Assembly: GCF_000264765.2 (NCBI RefSeq)
Contig: NZ_CP006664.1
Coordinates: forward strand, 248,001-312,000
DNA from: Edwardsiella anguillarum ET080813
GTDB lineage: Bacteria > Pseudomonadota > Gammaproteobacteria > Enterobacterales > Enterobacteriaceae
Length of the DNA: 64,000 nucleotides
Direction: 5' to 3'
A model generated the notes under the pieces. That model was given only the letters and a program-made list of their open reading frames with translations, was not told the DNA's origin and did no database searches. Shown here piece after piece: positions 41,044 through 50,585 of this stretch. Every line of letters begins with the position of its first letter. Positions within the stretch are counted from its first letter, which is position 1. The translations under genes were made by a program, and so were the position numbers.

Positions 41044-41060
41044 AATTGGACAGACCAATT
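41044..41060. promoter_or_regulatory. Putative UxuR operator upstream of the uxuR gene
   Basis: AATTGGACAGACCAATT: perfect 6-bp arms AATTGG/CCAATT around a 5-bp centre, 45 bp upstream of the start. It shares arms and spacing with the site between uxuA and uxuB. Confidence 0.7.
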
Positions 41061-41212
41061 GTTAATACTAGCGTGCCGCTATAGTGGCTCTGATTGTATC
41101 ACAGCATGAATTCATTAAGAAAAAGGACGACGCGGGCGCGCGGGCAGATAATGCTTAGCATGACGATGAAGAACGCCCCTGCGCTGGCAGGGGCGTTCCA
41201 GGCAGAACATTC

Positions 41213-41539
41213 TTAGCGATAAGAGACGGTGAGCAACGCCTGCGCATGTGCATCATCCAGCCAGGTCAGATGGCTCTCGCCAACCTGGGCCGGTAGGGCC
41301 ATGGCCCCCTGCTGCGCCCGCTCAACGCTGCGCGTAGCCGTCTGGGCTTTACCGTCCCGATAACATTCGGAATGGATCTGATCATTCACTATTTTAAACT
41401 GACAACCATCCTCCACAATCATACCACCAAACTGTACCACGCCCGAGCCAGCGGCCTGGGCAGGGGTATCGGCCAATCCGGCCCCCAGCAACATCCCCAT
41501 AACGACAATCTTCACCAGTGATAAGCATTCACGCCTCAT
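41213..41539 (-). CDS. Small secreted protein with pilin-like N-terminus, function unknown
   Basis: A 108-residue protein with a Sec signal peptide ending PAQAA. The mature start GSGVVQFGGMIVEDGCQF resembles the first strand of chaperone-usher pilins (G.V.F.G.I...C), with a second Cys about 15 residues later (HSECYRDG) that could form a disulfide. It is too short for a full pilin and no chaperone or usher is nearby. A GGGAG site precedes the ATG. It could be a truncated or repurposed pilin-like protein. I do not recognise a named family. Confidence 0.65.
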   Translation of the reverse strand: MRRECLSLVKIVVMGMLLGAGLADTPAQAAGSGVVQFGGMIVEDGCQFKIVNDQIHSECYRDGKAQTATRSVERAQQGAMALPAQVGESHLTWLDDAHAQALLTVSYR

Positions 41540-41921
41540 ATATCACTCCCGTCGTCAAGTTACTGCGTCTTTTCATCTCGCCAAACGTCGATCGCGGATG
41601 AAAAAACGGTGACATTCCCTGTTAACACCTCTCCTAAAAAATAGCAGAACTCGTTGATTACTAACGGCAATGCAGATCAAAACTTCAGTTATTTCTTTTC
41701 AAAAGGTAAAAACAGAATTACAAACCAATAAAAAACAAGTGATTAGCATAAACAACCAATTACTCCCCATTTCTTTACCGGTAACGTCGCGAATAGGTTG
41801 CCAGCGGTGAGAAAACTCTTAAAAAATAGGGTTGTTTCCGCGCACATTTTTCCTAAGAATGTCTGATCTCTCACAAAACCAGCGGCGCTCTCAATGGCCT
41901 CTAATAACAAGGGAACTGCGC
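41540..41921. other. AT-rich intergenic region upstream of yeiR
   Basis: About 380 bp between divergent genes. No operator, hairpin or small gene was recognised. An in-frame extension of yeiR back to 41832 lacks a ribosome site. Confidence 0.5.
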
Positions 41922-42917
41922 ATGACCCGCGTAAATATAATCACCGGTTTTTTGGGCAGCGGAAAAACCACCACCCTGCGCCACCTGCTGGCAAATAAGC
42001 CCGCCCGGGAGCGCTGGGCGATATTGGTCAATGAGTTTGGTGAGATAGGGATCGATGGCGCGCTGCTCGCCGACAGCGGCGCCCAGCTGAAAGAGATCCC
42101 CGGCGGCTGTATGTGCTGCGTCAACGGGTTGCCGATGCAGATAGGGTTGAACATGCTGCTGAAAACGCAGCCTGACCGACTGCTGATCGAGCCGACAGGG
42201 CTCGGTCACCCCACGCAGATCCTGCGCCTGCTGGAAAGCGACGTCTACAGCGCCTGGCTGATGCTGCAGGCAACGCTGTGTCTGCTGGATGCCCGCCAGC
42301 TCAACGATGCGCGACTGCAGGATAATGAGAACTTTCGCGATCAGCTGGCGGCGGCAGATATTATCGTCGCCAATAAAATAGATACCTATGACGACGGCGC
42401 CCGCGACACGCTGCGTCGCTGGCAACGGGCCCTGGGCGATGGGCGGACGCTGCTCGAAACCCAGCGCGGACAGATCGATCCCGCCTGGCTAGATCGCCCG
42501 CGCACCCGTACGGCAGCGTTGCCCGACGCACGCCATCATCACGCGCCGCCCGCCCCGGCATCGGGCATCGCCGCGCTGCGGCTACGGCCCGGGCAGGGCT
42601 GGCGACGAGCGCTCAACCAGGGCCAAGGCTACTTTAGCTGCGGCTGGGTCTTCAGCGCAGAGAGCGTCTTTGACACCATCGGCCTACTGGAATGGGTACG
42701 TTTAACCCCGCTGCTCCGTATTAAGGGCGCCGTACGGGTAGCCGAGGGCACCCTCTGTATTAATCGCCAGGGGGCGGATTTACAGATAGAGACCCGCCAA
42801 ACGCCGCCGCCGGACAGCCGCATCGAAGTGATCCATGATGCCGAAGCCGACTGGAACGCGCTGCAAAGCGCCCTGTTAGCGCTACGCACCCGTCGACCGG
42901 AGGCGTCCGCGCCATAG
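41922..42917 (+). CDS. yeiR: Zinc-responsive COG0523 GTPase YeiR
   Basis: A 331-residue P-loop GTPase of the CobW/COG0523 group. From ATG 41922 it reads TRVNIITGFLGSGKTTTLRHLL (Walker A), then EIPGGCMCCVNGLP with the metal-binding CxCC motif, LLIEPTGLGHP and IIVANKIDTYD for guanine recognition. A His-rich segment (ARHHHAPP) lies near residue 204. Family members act as metal chaperones or insertases; E. coli YeiR binds zinc. Length matches E. coli YeiR; an in-frame start at 41832 has no ribosome site. Confidence 0.92.
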   Translation: MTRVNIITGFLGSGKTTTLRHLLANKPARERWAILVNEFGEIGIDGALLADSGAQLKEIPGGCMCCVNGLPMQIGLNMLLKTQPDRLLIEPTGLGHPTQILRLLESDVYSAWLMLQATLCLLDARQLNDARLQDNENFRDQLAAADIIVANKIDTYDDGARDTLRRWQRALGDGRTLLETQRGQIDPAWLDRPRTRTAALPDARHHHAPPAPASGIAALRLRPGQGWRRALNQGQGYFSCGWVFSAESVFDTIGLLEWVRLTPLLRIKGAVRVAEGTLCINRQGADLQIETRQTPPPDSRIEVIHDAEADWNALQSALLALRTRRPEASAP

Positions 42918-43372
42918 CCTGGCCGGGGCGCCCCCGCCTTTCCGGCGCGCCGGACACGCCGACGCGGACAAGTTCGCGCCAAATATATTACCAAGTGTGT
43001 CAAATTAAACCATTGCTTACCTTTGGATAAGATATCTCTCCCCGTTTATCTTTTTCCTCAATATAATAGAGGGGCGCATAATCTAGAAAATAGGTCATAT
43101 AATTGACTTGTTTTACATGTGATTAGCACAGTGGCTTCTACTGAATATCTGGGCAGGATACGCGATGGCGCACGGTTTAATCCGGCCATGTCCCTCCGGT
43201 CGCAGAGCGTCTGCGCTGCGAATAGCGGAAATCGGGACAAAAAGTGTGTTCTGCTGCACAATTCTGCCTCAGCGCGATTGTCAGTACCCCACGCGGAAAT
43301 TAGTCTCTGGAAGGGTAATTTTCAGATAGCGACACAACAGGTCGTTAAGGACAACAAGGGAAACGGTTTATA
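42918..43372. other. Intergenic region upstream of mepS
   Basis: About 455 bp, long for this part of the window. It should hold the mepS promoter; AAGGG lies just before the start codon. No hairpin, operator or small gene was recognised. Confidence 0.5.
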
Positions 43373-43969
43373 ATGGTCAAGTCTCAACCAGTTCTGAGAT
43401 ACATTCTGCGCCTGGCGCCCGCCATCGCCGCCGCAGTGTTGCTTTCGGCATGTACTACGGCACCCTCCGATCGCTACGCACAAACTGATACGCATGTAGT
43501 CAACAACAAAGACAATCTATTACTACAGGCGTCTCAGGATGAGTTTGAGGAGATGGTGCGCAATCTGGATGTTAAATCCAAGATTATGGATCAGTACGCC
43601 AGCTGGAAGGGCGTACGTTATCGCCTGGGCGGCGACAGCAAGCGCGGCATCGACTGCTCCGCGTTTGTTCAGCGTACTTTCCGCGAACAGTTTGGTCTGG
43701 AGCTGCCGCGCTCAACCTCACAGCAGGAGGGCACCGGCCACGCCATCAAGCGCTCTAAGCTGCGCATCGGCGATCTGGTGCTGTTCCGCGCCGGCTCTAC
43801 GGGCCGTCACGTCGGCATCTATCTGGGCAACGATCAGTTTGTTCACGCCTCCACCAGCAGCGGCGTCACGATCTCCAACCTGAACGACACCTACTGGAAC
43901 AAGCGCTACCGTGAAGCGCGCCGGGTACTCTCCGGCACTCAGCTGGCGCAGGCTGATACCCACAGCTAA
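43373..43969 (+). CDS. mepS: Murein DD-endopeptidase MepS (Spr), lipoprotein
   Basis: A 198-residue outer-membrane lipoprotein. The signal peptide ends in the lipobox LLSAC. The NlpC/P60 domain has the catalytic Cys in [14 protein letters not shown] and the His residues in [11 protein letters not shown] and [10 protein letters not shown]. It cleaves D-Ala-mDAP cross-links to let the wall expand. Ten residues longer than E. coli MepS, in the linker after the lipid anchor. Neighbour yeiR and the fru genes match E. coli order with cycA inserted. Confidence 0.96.
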   Translation: MVKSQPVLRYILRLAPAIAAAVLLSACTTAPSDRYAQTDTHVVNNKDNLLLQASQDEFEEMVRNLDVKSKIMDQYASWKGVRYRLGGDSKRGIDCSAFVQRTFREQFGLELPRSTSQQEGTGHAIKRSKLRIGDLVLFRAGSTGRHVGIYLGNDQFVHASTSSGVTISNLNDTYWNKRYREARRVLSGTQLAQADTHS

Positions 43970-43995
43970 GCCGTCCCGCGGTCTCCCCCTGTCCT

Positions 43996-44023
43996 AAAAA
44001 ACGCTGCTACGGCAGCGTTTTTT
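43996..44023 (+). terminator. Terminator after mepS
   Basis: A run of A, stem CGCTGC/GCAGCG with loop TACG, then TTTTTT. It starts 27 bp after the mepS stop. Confidence 0.92.
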
Positions 44024-44263
44024 ATTACTATAAATATGATAACCAAAATAAAGCGCTACTCCGTAGCGATAGCACGGCAGGCTCTCCCCACAACCCGCGA
44101 ATAAACACTATATTTTAACATTTTATTAAACTCCCCATATTCAAAACCGTCGTTCTTTTCTACTATCGTTAGCGGAGGACGGCCATCGGGAGTGACTGCC
44201 GCAGGAGGCGAACCGTCGGATCCGCGCATTTCGAACAGAACAGCCCACTCGGGGAGAGCAAAC

Positions 44264-45682
44264 ATGGGGAAACGACTCACAGCGGCGGCAGAGCAACGCG
44301 AGGCGGCGTCCGACGGACATCTGCAGCGTAATCTGAATAATCGTCATATCCAGCTCATTGCCATCGGCGGCGCTATCGGCACCGGCCTGTTTATGGGCTC
44401 CGGGAAAACTATCAGCCTGGCCGGACCATCTATTGTTTTTGTTTATATGATTATCGGATTCATGCTGTTTTTTGTCATGCGGGCCATGGGCGAGCTACTG
44501 CTCTCCAACCTGGAGTATAAATCCTTCAGCGATTTCGCGACCGATCTGCTCGGCGCCCGCGCCGGTTATTTTACCGGATGGACCTACTGGTTCTGCTGGG
44601 TCGTCACCGGCATGGCCGACGTGGTCGCCATTACCGCCTACGCCCACTTCTGGTTCCCCCACCTGGCAGACTGGATTATTTCGCTCTCCTGCGTCGTGCT
44701 GCTGCTTTCGCTCAATCTGGTCACGGTCAAAATGTTCGGCGAAACTGAATTTTGGTTTGCGATGATTAAAATCGTCGCCATTATCGCCCTGATCCTGATC
44801 GGACTGGGTATGGCCATCGGCGGCTTTCGCGCCCCCTCCGGCGAGCAGGCGGCCTTCAGCAACCTGTGGCACGGCGGCCTCTTTCCCCACGGGATCGGTG
44901 GCTTCTTCGCCGGATTTCAGATCGCGGTCTTCGCCTTTGTCGGCATTGAGCTGGTGGGCACCACGGCGGCGGAAACCCGCGATCCGCAGCGAGTCCTCCC
45001 CAGAGCGATCAACGCGATACCGCTGCGTATTATCATGTTCTATGTACTGGCCCTGTGCACCATCATGATCGTCACCCCGTGGCAGCAGGTGGTGCCCGAC
45101 AAGAGCCCCTTTGTGGAGCTGTTTATTCTGGCCGGGCTGCCGGCCGCGGCGGGGATCGTCAACTTTGTAGTGCTGACCTCGGCGGCCTCCTCCGCCAACA
45201 GCGGCATTTTTTCCACCAGCCGCATGCTTTATGGACTGGCGCAAAGCGGTCTGGCCCCGGCCCGCTTCGCCCGCCTCTCTCGTCAGTCGGTGCCCGCCGC
45301 CGGGCTGTTCTTCTCCTGCCTGTGTCTGCTGGGAGGCGTCGTACTGCTCTATCTGATCCCCAACGTGATCACCGTCTTTACCCTGATCACCACCGTCTCG
45401 GCCGTGCTGTTTATGTTCGTCTGGTCTATCATTCTGTGTAGCTATCTGGTCTATCGCCGCCGCTATCCGCAGCGACACGCTGCCTCGGGCTATAAGATGC
45501 CGCTGGGCAGCGTTATGTGCTGGATCTGCCTCGCCTTTCTGTTTGGCGTACTGATCCTGCTCACGCTGGAGACCGATACGCGCCAGGCGCTGATGGTCAC
45601 GCCGCTGTGGTTTATCGCGCTGGCCATCGGCTGGCGCTTCACCCAGCGTCCCTCAGCGCTTTCCCGCGACGAGGCCGCCTAA
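44264..45682 (+). CDS. cycA: D-serine/D-alanine/glycine:H+ symporter CycA
   Basis: A 472-residue, 12-helix amino-acid permease. From ATG 44264 (GGGGAGAG upstream) the N-terminal region NLNNRHIQLIAIGGAIGTG, then MGSGKTISLAGPSIVFVYM and TSAASSANSGIFSTSRMLYG, matches CycA nearly throughout. It imports glycine, D-Ala and D-Ser and is the entry route for D-cycloserine. The frame opens at 44192, but that start has no ribosome site. It lies between mepS and fruA, where E. coli has neither this gene nor a permease. Confidence 0.94.
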   Translation: MGKRLTAAAEQREAASDGHLQRNLNNRHIQLIAIGGAIGTGLFMGSGKTISLAGPSIVFVYMIIGFMLFFVMRAMGELLLSNLEYKSFSDFATDLLGARAGYFTGWTYWFCWVVTGMADVVAITAYAHFWFPHLADWIISLSCVVLLLSLNLVTVKMFGETEFWFAMIKIVAIIALILIGLGMAIGGFRAPSGEQAAFSNLWHGGLFPHGIGGFFAGFQIAVFAFVGIELVGTTAAETRDPQRVLPRAINAIPLRIIMFYVLALCTIMIVTPWQQVVPDKSPFVELFILAGLPAAAGIVNFVVLTSAASSANSGIFSTSRMLYGLAQSGLAPARFARLSRQSVPAAGLFFSCLCLLGGVVLLYLIPNVITVFTLITTVSAVLFMFVWSIILCSYLVYRRRYPQRHAASGYKMPLGSVMCWICLAFLFGVLILLTLETDTRQALMVTPLWFIALAIGWRFTQRPSALSRDEAA

Positions 45683-45716
45683 AACAGCCCCCCTGCCTAG
45701 CAGAGGGTCAACAGAT

Positions 45717-45748
45717 AAAAAAAACGGGGGCATCTCTCGACACCCCCG
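45717..45748 (-). terminator. Terminator after fruA
   Basis: On the minus strand: stem CGGGGG/CCCCCG with a 12-nt loop, followed by a run of eight T. It lies 20 bp past the fruA stop. Confidence 0.85.
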
Positions 45749-45767
45749 CTCGGTATCGCTTACGCGA

Positions 45768-47465
45768 CTACGCCGTTTTGCTCGCCTGGCTCTGCGGCGC
45801 GCCGTCTGGCCGCTTGAGCAGCGCATACAGCAGTCCGCTCAGCAGCGTCCCGGCCAAGATCGCCAGCAGATAAGGCAGCACCGGGGTGATCGCGCCGGGG
45901 ATCAGCAGTACAAACAGTCCGCCGTGCGGCGCCATCAGCTTCGCGCCAAACAGCATCGACAGCGCCCCGGTCAGCGCCCCGCCGAGAATGCAGCACGGCA
46001 GCACCCGCATCGGATCCCGCGCGGCAAAGGGGATCGCCCCTTCGGTGATGAAGCACAGCCCCAGCACCACCGCCGCCTTACCGCCCTCGCGCTCGCTCTG
46101 GGCAAACTTGCGGCGCGCAACCAGCGTCGCCAGCCCCATCGCCAGCGGCGGAACCATCCCGGCGGCCATGATCGCCGCCATCGGCCCGTAGGTCTGGGTA
46201 CTGAGCAGGCCGACGCCGAAGGCATAGGCCGCCTTGTTCACCGGTCCGCCCATGTCGGTACACATCATCGCGCCGAGCACCGCCCCCAGGATCACCGCAT
46301 TGGCCGTGCCCATGGTCTGCAGCCAGTGGGTCAGCCAGGCCAGGATCTTCGCCACCGGCGTGCCGATGATGTAAATCATCGCCAGGCCGACGATCAGGCT
46401 CGACAGCAGTGGAATGATCAGGATCGGCTTCAACGCCTCCATGCTCGCTGGCAGCGTCAGCCTGCCGCTGATGGCCCGGGCGACGTAGCCGGCGAGAAAG
46501 CCGGCGATGATCCCGCCGATAAACCCCGACCCCAGGCTAACCGCCAGCATCCCGCCGATCAGCCCCGGCGTCAGGCCAGGACGATCGGCGATGGAGAAGG
46601 CGATATAGCCCGCCAGCACCGGCACCATCAGCGCAAAGGCGGTGCCGCCGCCAATCTGCATCAGCGCGGCCGCCAGCGTGCCGGGCTCCTTGAAGGCCTG
46701 AATACCAAAGACGAACGAAAGCGCGATACACAGGCCGCCGGCCACCACCATCGGCAGCATGTAGGAGACCCCGGTCAGCAGGTGACGGTACGCACCGCCC
46801 GCCTCTTTCCGGCTCCCCGAAGCCACGGCCCCGGACGGCGCAGACGTCTGAGGGCGGTAGATCTCTGCTTCCTGCAGCGCCCTGTCCAGCTCCTGAGCCG
46901 TCTTCTTCAGCGCCAGCCCGGTGCTGGTACGGTACATCGGTTTACCGGCGAACTTCGCCAGATCCACCTCAATATCTGCCGCCACCACCACCAGATCGGC
47001 CTCCGCGACCTCCTGCGGCGTAATGGCGTTGCCCGCCCCTACCGATCCCCGCGTCTCCACTTTTACCTGCCAGCCGCGACGGCGTGCCTCTGCCTCCAGC
47101 GCCTCCGCCGCCATGAAGGTATGCGCGACGCCCGTCGGACAGGCGGTGACCGCGACCAGCCGCAGGCATTGCGATCGATCCTGGCGCGGCGCCGCATGGT
47201 GATAGGGTGAGGCATCGCGCAGCGCGCGGGCCAGCAGCTCCGCCGGCTGGCGAATAGCCTCGCCTACCGAGCCCCGGTACAGCGGTTTCCCCTCCAGCGC
47301 GGCATCCTGCGGGGTATCGTCACCGATAAACAGCACCAGCGCCGCATCCTGCGGGCGGGTAACCCAGGTAATCTGCTGCTGGGCGGCGGCAGCCTCCAGC
47401 ATACGCCTGGCAAGGAAACAACGGGCCTCGCCCTGCGCACCTTCCGTAATCAGTAGGGTATTCAT
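45768..47465 (-). CDS. fruA: PTS fructose permease, EIIB'BC
   Basis: A 565-residue fructose-specific transporter. A degenerate N-terminal EIIB-like domain (residues 1-90) is followed by an active EIIB with its phosphocysteine in AVTACPTGVAHTFMAAEAL. A roughly ten-helix EIIC domain begins at about residue 225 (HLLTGVSYMLPMVVAGGL) and includes MCTDMGGPVNKAAYAFG. It takes up fructose as fructose 1-phosphate. Last gene of fruBKA; a terminator follows. Confidence 0.95.
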   Translation of the reverse strand: MNTLLITEGAQGEARCFLARRMLEAAAAQQQITWVTRPQDAALVLFIGDDTPQDAALEGKPLYRGSVGEAIRQPAELLARALRDASPYHHAAPRQDRSQCLRLVAVTACPTGVAHTFMAAEALEAEARRRGWQVKVETRGSVGAGNAITPQEVAEADLVVVAADIEVDLAKFAGKPMYRTSTGLALKKTAQELDRALQEAEIYRPQTSAPSGAVASGSRKEAGGAYRHLLTGVSYMLPMVVAGGLCIALSFVFGIQAFKEPGTLAAALMQIGGGTAFALMVPVLAGYIAFSIADRPGLTPGLIGGMLAVSLGSGFIGGIIAGFLAGYVARAISGRLTLPASMEALKPILIIPLLSSLIVGLAMIYIIGTPVAKILAWLTHWLQTMGTANAVILGAVLGAMMCTDMGGPVNKAAYAFGVGLLSTQTYGPMAAIMAAGMVPPLAMGLATLVARRKFAQSEREGGKAAVVLGLCFITEGAIPFAARDPMRVLPCCILGGALTGALSMLFGAKLMAPHGGLFVLLIPGAITPVLPYLLAILAGTLLSGLLYALLKRPDGAPQSQASKTA

Positions 47466-47479
47466 ATGGCCTTCCGCAA

Positions 47480-48418
47480 TCAGTTAAAAGGATCGAGCTC
47501 CACGCGTGCCATCATCGCCGCCAGCTGCGTGCGGTCGCTGATGCCGACATTGCTCTGACTGACCGCCAGGGCAGAAACCGCCGTAGCCAGCCGCAGCGTG
47601 TGTTCACTGGACTCCCGCATCATCAGGCCATAGATCAGCCCGCCGACCATCGAGTCACCGGCACCGACGGTGCTGATAACGTCCACCTCAGGAGGCTTAG
47701 CCAGCCAGGCACCAGAGGCGTTGACCCACAGCGCCCCCTCTGCGCCCAGCGAAATCACCACGTGGGCAATCCCCTGATCGCGCAGCGCGTGGGCGGCACC
47801 GACGACGTCCTCCAGCGTCGGCAGCGCCCGGCCAGCCCAGATTTCCAGCTCGCGGCGGTTGGGCTTCACCAGCCAGGGGGCCGCCTTCAGCCCGGCGACC
47901 AGCGCCTCGCGGCTGCTATCAAAAATGATGCACGGGCACTGACTGCGCAGGCGGCGCATCCAGTCGGTAAAATCATCCGCCGCGACGCCGGCCGGCAGGC
48001 TGCCGCTGACGCACACCATATCAAACTGCCCGAGCCAGCTCAGGGAGTCATTCACGAAGCGATCCCAGTCGCTCTTGCTGACGTCGAAGCCGGAGAAGTT
48101 AAAGTCGGTGACCGCCCCATCCTTCTCGGTCAGCTTTACGTTGATACGGGTGCGCCCCGGGACTACCTGAAAACGGTTGGCGATGCCCAGCTCGCTGAAC
48201 AGCTGCTGAAATCCATCCTGGTTATCCTTGCCCAGGAATCCGCCCACGGTCACATCGATGCCGAGATCCTTCAGCACCTTGGCAACGTTAATCCCCTTAC
48301 CCGCGGCGTGCAGCCCGGCGGTTTGTACCCGGTTAACCTCACCGCGCTCAATCTCCGCACAGTAGCCAACCAGATCGTAGGCTGGGTTTAAGGTGATGGT
48401 TGCAACTCGTCTACTCAT
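47480..48418 (-). CDS. fruK: 1-Phosphofructokinase
   Basis: A 312-residue PfkB-family sugar kinase that makes fructose 1,6-bisphosphate from FruA's product. [19 protein letters not shown] and [18 protein letters not shown] carry the substrate site and catalytic Asp. Its start overlaps the fruB stop by 4 bp, and 14 bp separate it from fruA. Confidence 0.96.
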   Translation of the reverse strand: MSRRVATITLNPAYDLVGYCAEIERGEVNRVQTAGLHAAGKGINVAKVLKDLGIDVTVGGFLGKDNQDGFQQLFSELGIANRFQVVPGRTRINVKLTEKDGAVTDFNFSGFDVSKSDWDRFVNDSLSWLGQFDMVCVSGSLPAGVAADDFTDWMRRLRSQCPCIIFDSSREALVAGLKAAPWLVKPNRRELEIWAGRALPTLEDVVGAAHALRDQGIAHVVISLGAEGALWVNASGAWLAKPPEVDVISTVGAGDSMVGGLIYGLMMRESSEHTLRLATAVSALAVSQSNVGISDRTQLAAMMARVELDPFN

Positions 48419-49551
48419 GATATTTCCTCGCCAAGGCCATTCGCGATGGCCTGACCAATAACGTCCAATGCCTGCTGCGCATCACTGCCGCTGGCAGTAA
48501 AACGCAGACGATGGCCTTTTTTAACCCCCAGTGCGACAACCTTCATCAGACTGCGGCCATTGACCGGAACCCCGCTGCCATCAAGGTTGGCAACGGTTAT
48601 CTGGCTTGCAAACTGCTTAATGGTATTCACCAACTGCGCGCCCGGTCGGGCGTGCAGGCCATGCTCATTACGAACGGTAAACTCGGCACTCAGAGACTCA
48701 TCGCTCTCCGTCAGCTCGCTGGTCAGCAGCGCGACGATCTCTGCCGGGGTCTGCGCCGTCAGCAAACGTTCAGCCTGCTGACGCTGCAGCAGACGGCTCA
48801 GGTAGTCCAGCATCCCCTCTGGCTGCGCATCGGCCATCGCAACGGTCAGCAGCAGCGCCACCGGCTCCCCATCTAGGGTAAAGGGCTGACGCGGACGCGC
48901 CAGCGCCGCCGCGCTGGCCTGAACACCCAGCGCGCTGTCGCAGAGCCAAATGCCCTGCCCCAGACACAGCGGCGCGCGACGGATGACATCGCTGACAAAC
49001 TCGCCGCCGACCGCCTCCACCTGCTGCAGGCGCCCGGCGTTCAGCGCCTGTAGCGTCATCAGGCTGTCGGTCTCCACTCCCAGCGTCACCATGCTGATAT
49101 CAAAGCGGAATTCAGCTACGCTGCGCTCACCCAGCAGCAGGCTGCGCAGCGTCTCCGCCGACGTGGTCTGCGCCAGCTCCCGGCTTACGCCGTCGTCGCT
49201 CAGCACGTGGGTCAGCTGACGCAGCAGCGTCAGATGCTCATCGGACTTGGCTGCGATGCCGATCACCACATAGGCCCGCTGTCCCTCGCCCCACGCCACC
49301 CCCTGCGGAAACTGAAACACCTGAACCCCGGTGTTCAGCACCTGATCCCGGGTATCCGTCGTGCCATGGGGAATCGCGATACCGTTCCCCAGGTAGGTCG
49401 GCGTCTGCTTTTCGCGCTGCAGCATGCCCTGTACATAGCCCTCGCCAACGTAGCCCGCCGCGACCAGCGCCGCCGCCACCTGCCTGATGGCCTGCTCTTT
49501 ACTGTCAGCCTCGGCTGCCAGATGGATATCCTGTAGAGTCAGATGAAACAT
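48415..49551 (-). CDS. fruB: PTS fructose-specific EIIA-HPr fusion (FPr/DTP)
   Basis: A 378-residue phosphocarrier. The N-terminal EIIA domain has its active His in [13 protein letters not shown] (about residue 60). A central linker domain follows, and the C-terminal HPr-like domain has the second active His in [14 protein letters not shown]. It passes phosphate from EI to FruA. First gene of the operon, and two Cra-type sites lie upstream. Confidence 0.95.
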   Translation of the reverse strand: MFHLTLQDIHLAAEADSKEQAIRQVAAALVAAGYVGEGYVQGMLQREKQTPTYLGNGIAIPHGTTDTRDQVLNTGVQVFQFPQGVAWGEGQRAYVVIGIAAKSDEHLTLLRQLTHVLSDDGVSRELAQTTSAETLRSLLLGERSVAEFRFDISMVTLGVETDSLMTLQALNAGRLQQVEAVGGEFVSDVIRRAPLCLGQGIWLCDSALGVQASAAALARPRQPFTLDGEPVALLLTVAMADAQPEGMLDYLSRLLQRQQAERLLTAQTPAEIVALLTSELTESDESLSAEFTVRNEHGLHARPGAQLVNTIKQFASQITVANLDGSGVPVNGRSLMKVVALGVKKGHRLRFTASGSDAQQALDVIGQAIANGLGEEIS

Positions 49552-49593
49552 AGATGCTCCTCGTCCGTCATACCACGTGCGCCGCCGGCGAAT

Positions 49594-49605
49594 TGAATCG
49601 TTTCA
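49594..49605. promoter_or_regulatory. Cra (FruR) site 1 upstream of fruB
   Basis: TGAATCGTTTCA, an exact match to the Cra consensus TGAAWCGWTTCA, 43 bp upstream of the fruB start. Cra represses fruBKA until fructose 1-phosphate relieves it. Confidence 0.88.
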
Positions 49606-49660
49606 GCGTTGCGGGATAAAAAAACCGGCGTTACCGCGAGATCGCCGTGATTCACCACGC

Positions 49661-49672
49661 TGAATCGTTTTT
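49661..49672. promoter_or_regulatory. Cra (FruR) site 2 upstream of fruB
   Basis: TGAATCGTTTTT, matching ten of twelve consensus positions, 67 bp further upstream than site 1. Paired Cra sites are the known arrangement before fruBKA. Confidence 0.72.
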
Positions 49673-49822
49673 GTGAGTGTGGTCCGACGCGCGTCGTTAC
49701 GCAAGGACTTCCCGCCGCATCTGTACAGATTTTAGACCTTCAGCACATTTTTGCTGAAGTTTGTTGTCAGCGCTGCTGACGTGCGACAATACGCGCTGAA
49801 ATTTGCTGATGGAGAAACAGAC

Positions 49823-50251
49823 ATGACGGTAAAGGTGGGGGTCGGCGTGATTATCGTGAACGCCGCCGGCCAGATTTTACTCGGAAAACGCTGCGGCAGC
49901 CACGCGCCTTATTGGTCGATCCCCGGCGGCCACGTAGAACAGGGGGAAACCTTTGAACAGACGGCGATACGTGAAGTGGCCGAGGAGTGTGGGCTGCACA
50001 TCGATACGCCGCGCTTCGTCGGCGTGACCAATAACCTGCGAACCTGGCGTGACGAAGGGGTGCATAACGTCTCTATCATTATGCAGGTCAGCGCACCGGC
50101 AGCGGCGGCCCCCCAACGCTGTGAGCCGGATAAATGTGAACGCTGGCAATGGTGCGATCCGCGTCAGCTGCCGCAGCCTTGCTTCGACGCCTGTCAGCAG
50201 GGCGTTCAGCTGTGGCTCACCCAGCAGGCCTATTGCGCTACGCCGGCGTAG
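49823..50251 (+). CDS. Nudix hydrolase (NUDIX family, CTP/dCTP- or nucleoside-type)
   Basis: A 142-residue protein with a complete Nudix box, reading [20 protein letters not shown] then ECGL. It hydrolyses a nucleoside diphosphate linked to another group; the exact substrate is not visible. Start 49823 is chosen for GGAG upstream and the strand [12 protein letters not shown]; an in-frame start at 49751 is unlikely. It sits alone between fruB and glnH. Confidence 0.88.
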   Translation: MTVKVGVGVIIVNAAGQILLGKRCGSHAPYWSIPGGHVEQGETFEQTAIREVAEECGLHIDTPRFVGVTNNLRTWRDEGVHNVSIIMQVSAPAAAAPQRCEPDKCERWQWCDPRQLPQPCFDACQQGVQLWLTQQAYCATPA

Positions 50252-50258
50252 CGACGCT

Positions 50259-50282
50259 GCGGTGCGGTCAAAACCGCACCGC
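50259..50282 (+). terminator. Hairpin after the Nudix gene
   Basis: A perfect 10-bp stem GCGGTGCGGT/ACCGCACCGC with loop CAAA, 8 bp after the stop. No T run, so its strength as terminator is uncertain. Confidence 0.5.
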
Positions 50283-50414
50283 TCCAGTGCACTCCCCACG
50301 CTGAACAAAAATAAAGCAATATGAGTAAGATAATCTTCTCTCGCACCACCCTTATCCGCTACTGCACCAAAACAGTTAACGTATAAGCCGCCATCGCACC
50401 AATATCGACCACAA

Positions 50415-50431
50415 TGCACTTAAATAGTGCA
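50415..50431. promoter_or_regulatory. Putative NtrC site upstream of glnH
   Basis: TGCACTTAAATAGTGCA is a perfect palindrome with arms TGCACT/AGTGCA and fits the NtrC pattern GCAC-N7-GTGC. It lies 85 bp upstream of the sigma-54 element, a usual enhancer distance. Confidence 0.75.
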
Positions 50432-50515
50432 CCCCCTCACCCCGCGCCTGCCTCAGCGCTGCGTATTTATGCCAGTGATAAATATAACCACTTGATAATA
50501 AATACAAATAAATAG

Positions 50516-50532
50516 TTGGCACGTTTTTTTCA
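50516..50532 (+). promoter_or_regulatory. Sigma-54 promoter of glnHPQ
   Basis: TTGGCACGTTTTTTTCA: the -24 element TGGCAC, five bases, then TTTCA at -12 (consensus TTGCA, with the GC weakened to TC). This form is remembered from the E. coli glnHp2 promoter. Nitrogen-limited activation by NtrC is predicted. Confidence 0.75.
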
Positions 50533-50585
50533 TTATATCCCGAGCAAACACAAGCGGCTTATCGCAAAGACAAGGAACCATTACG

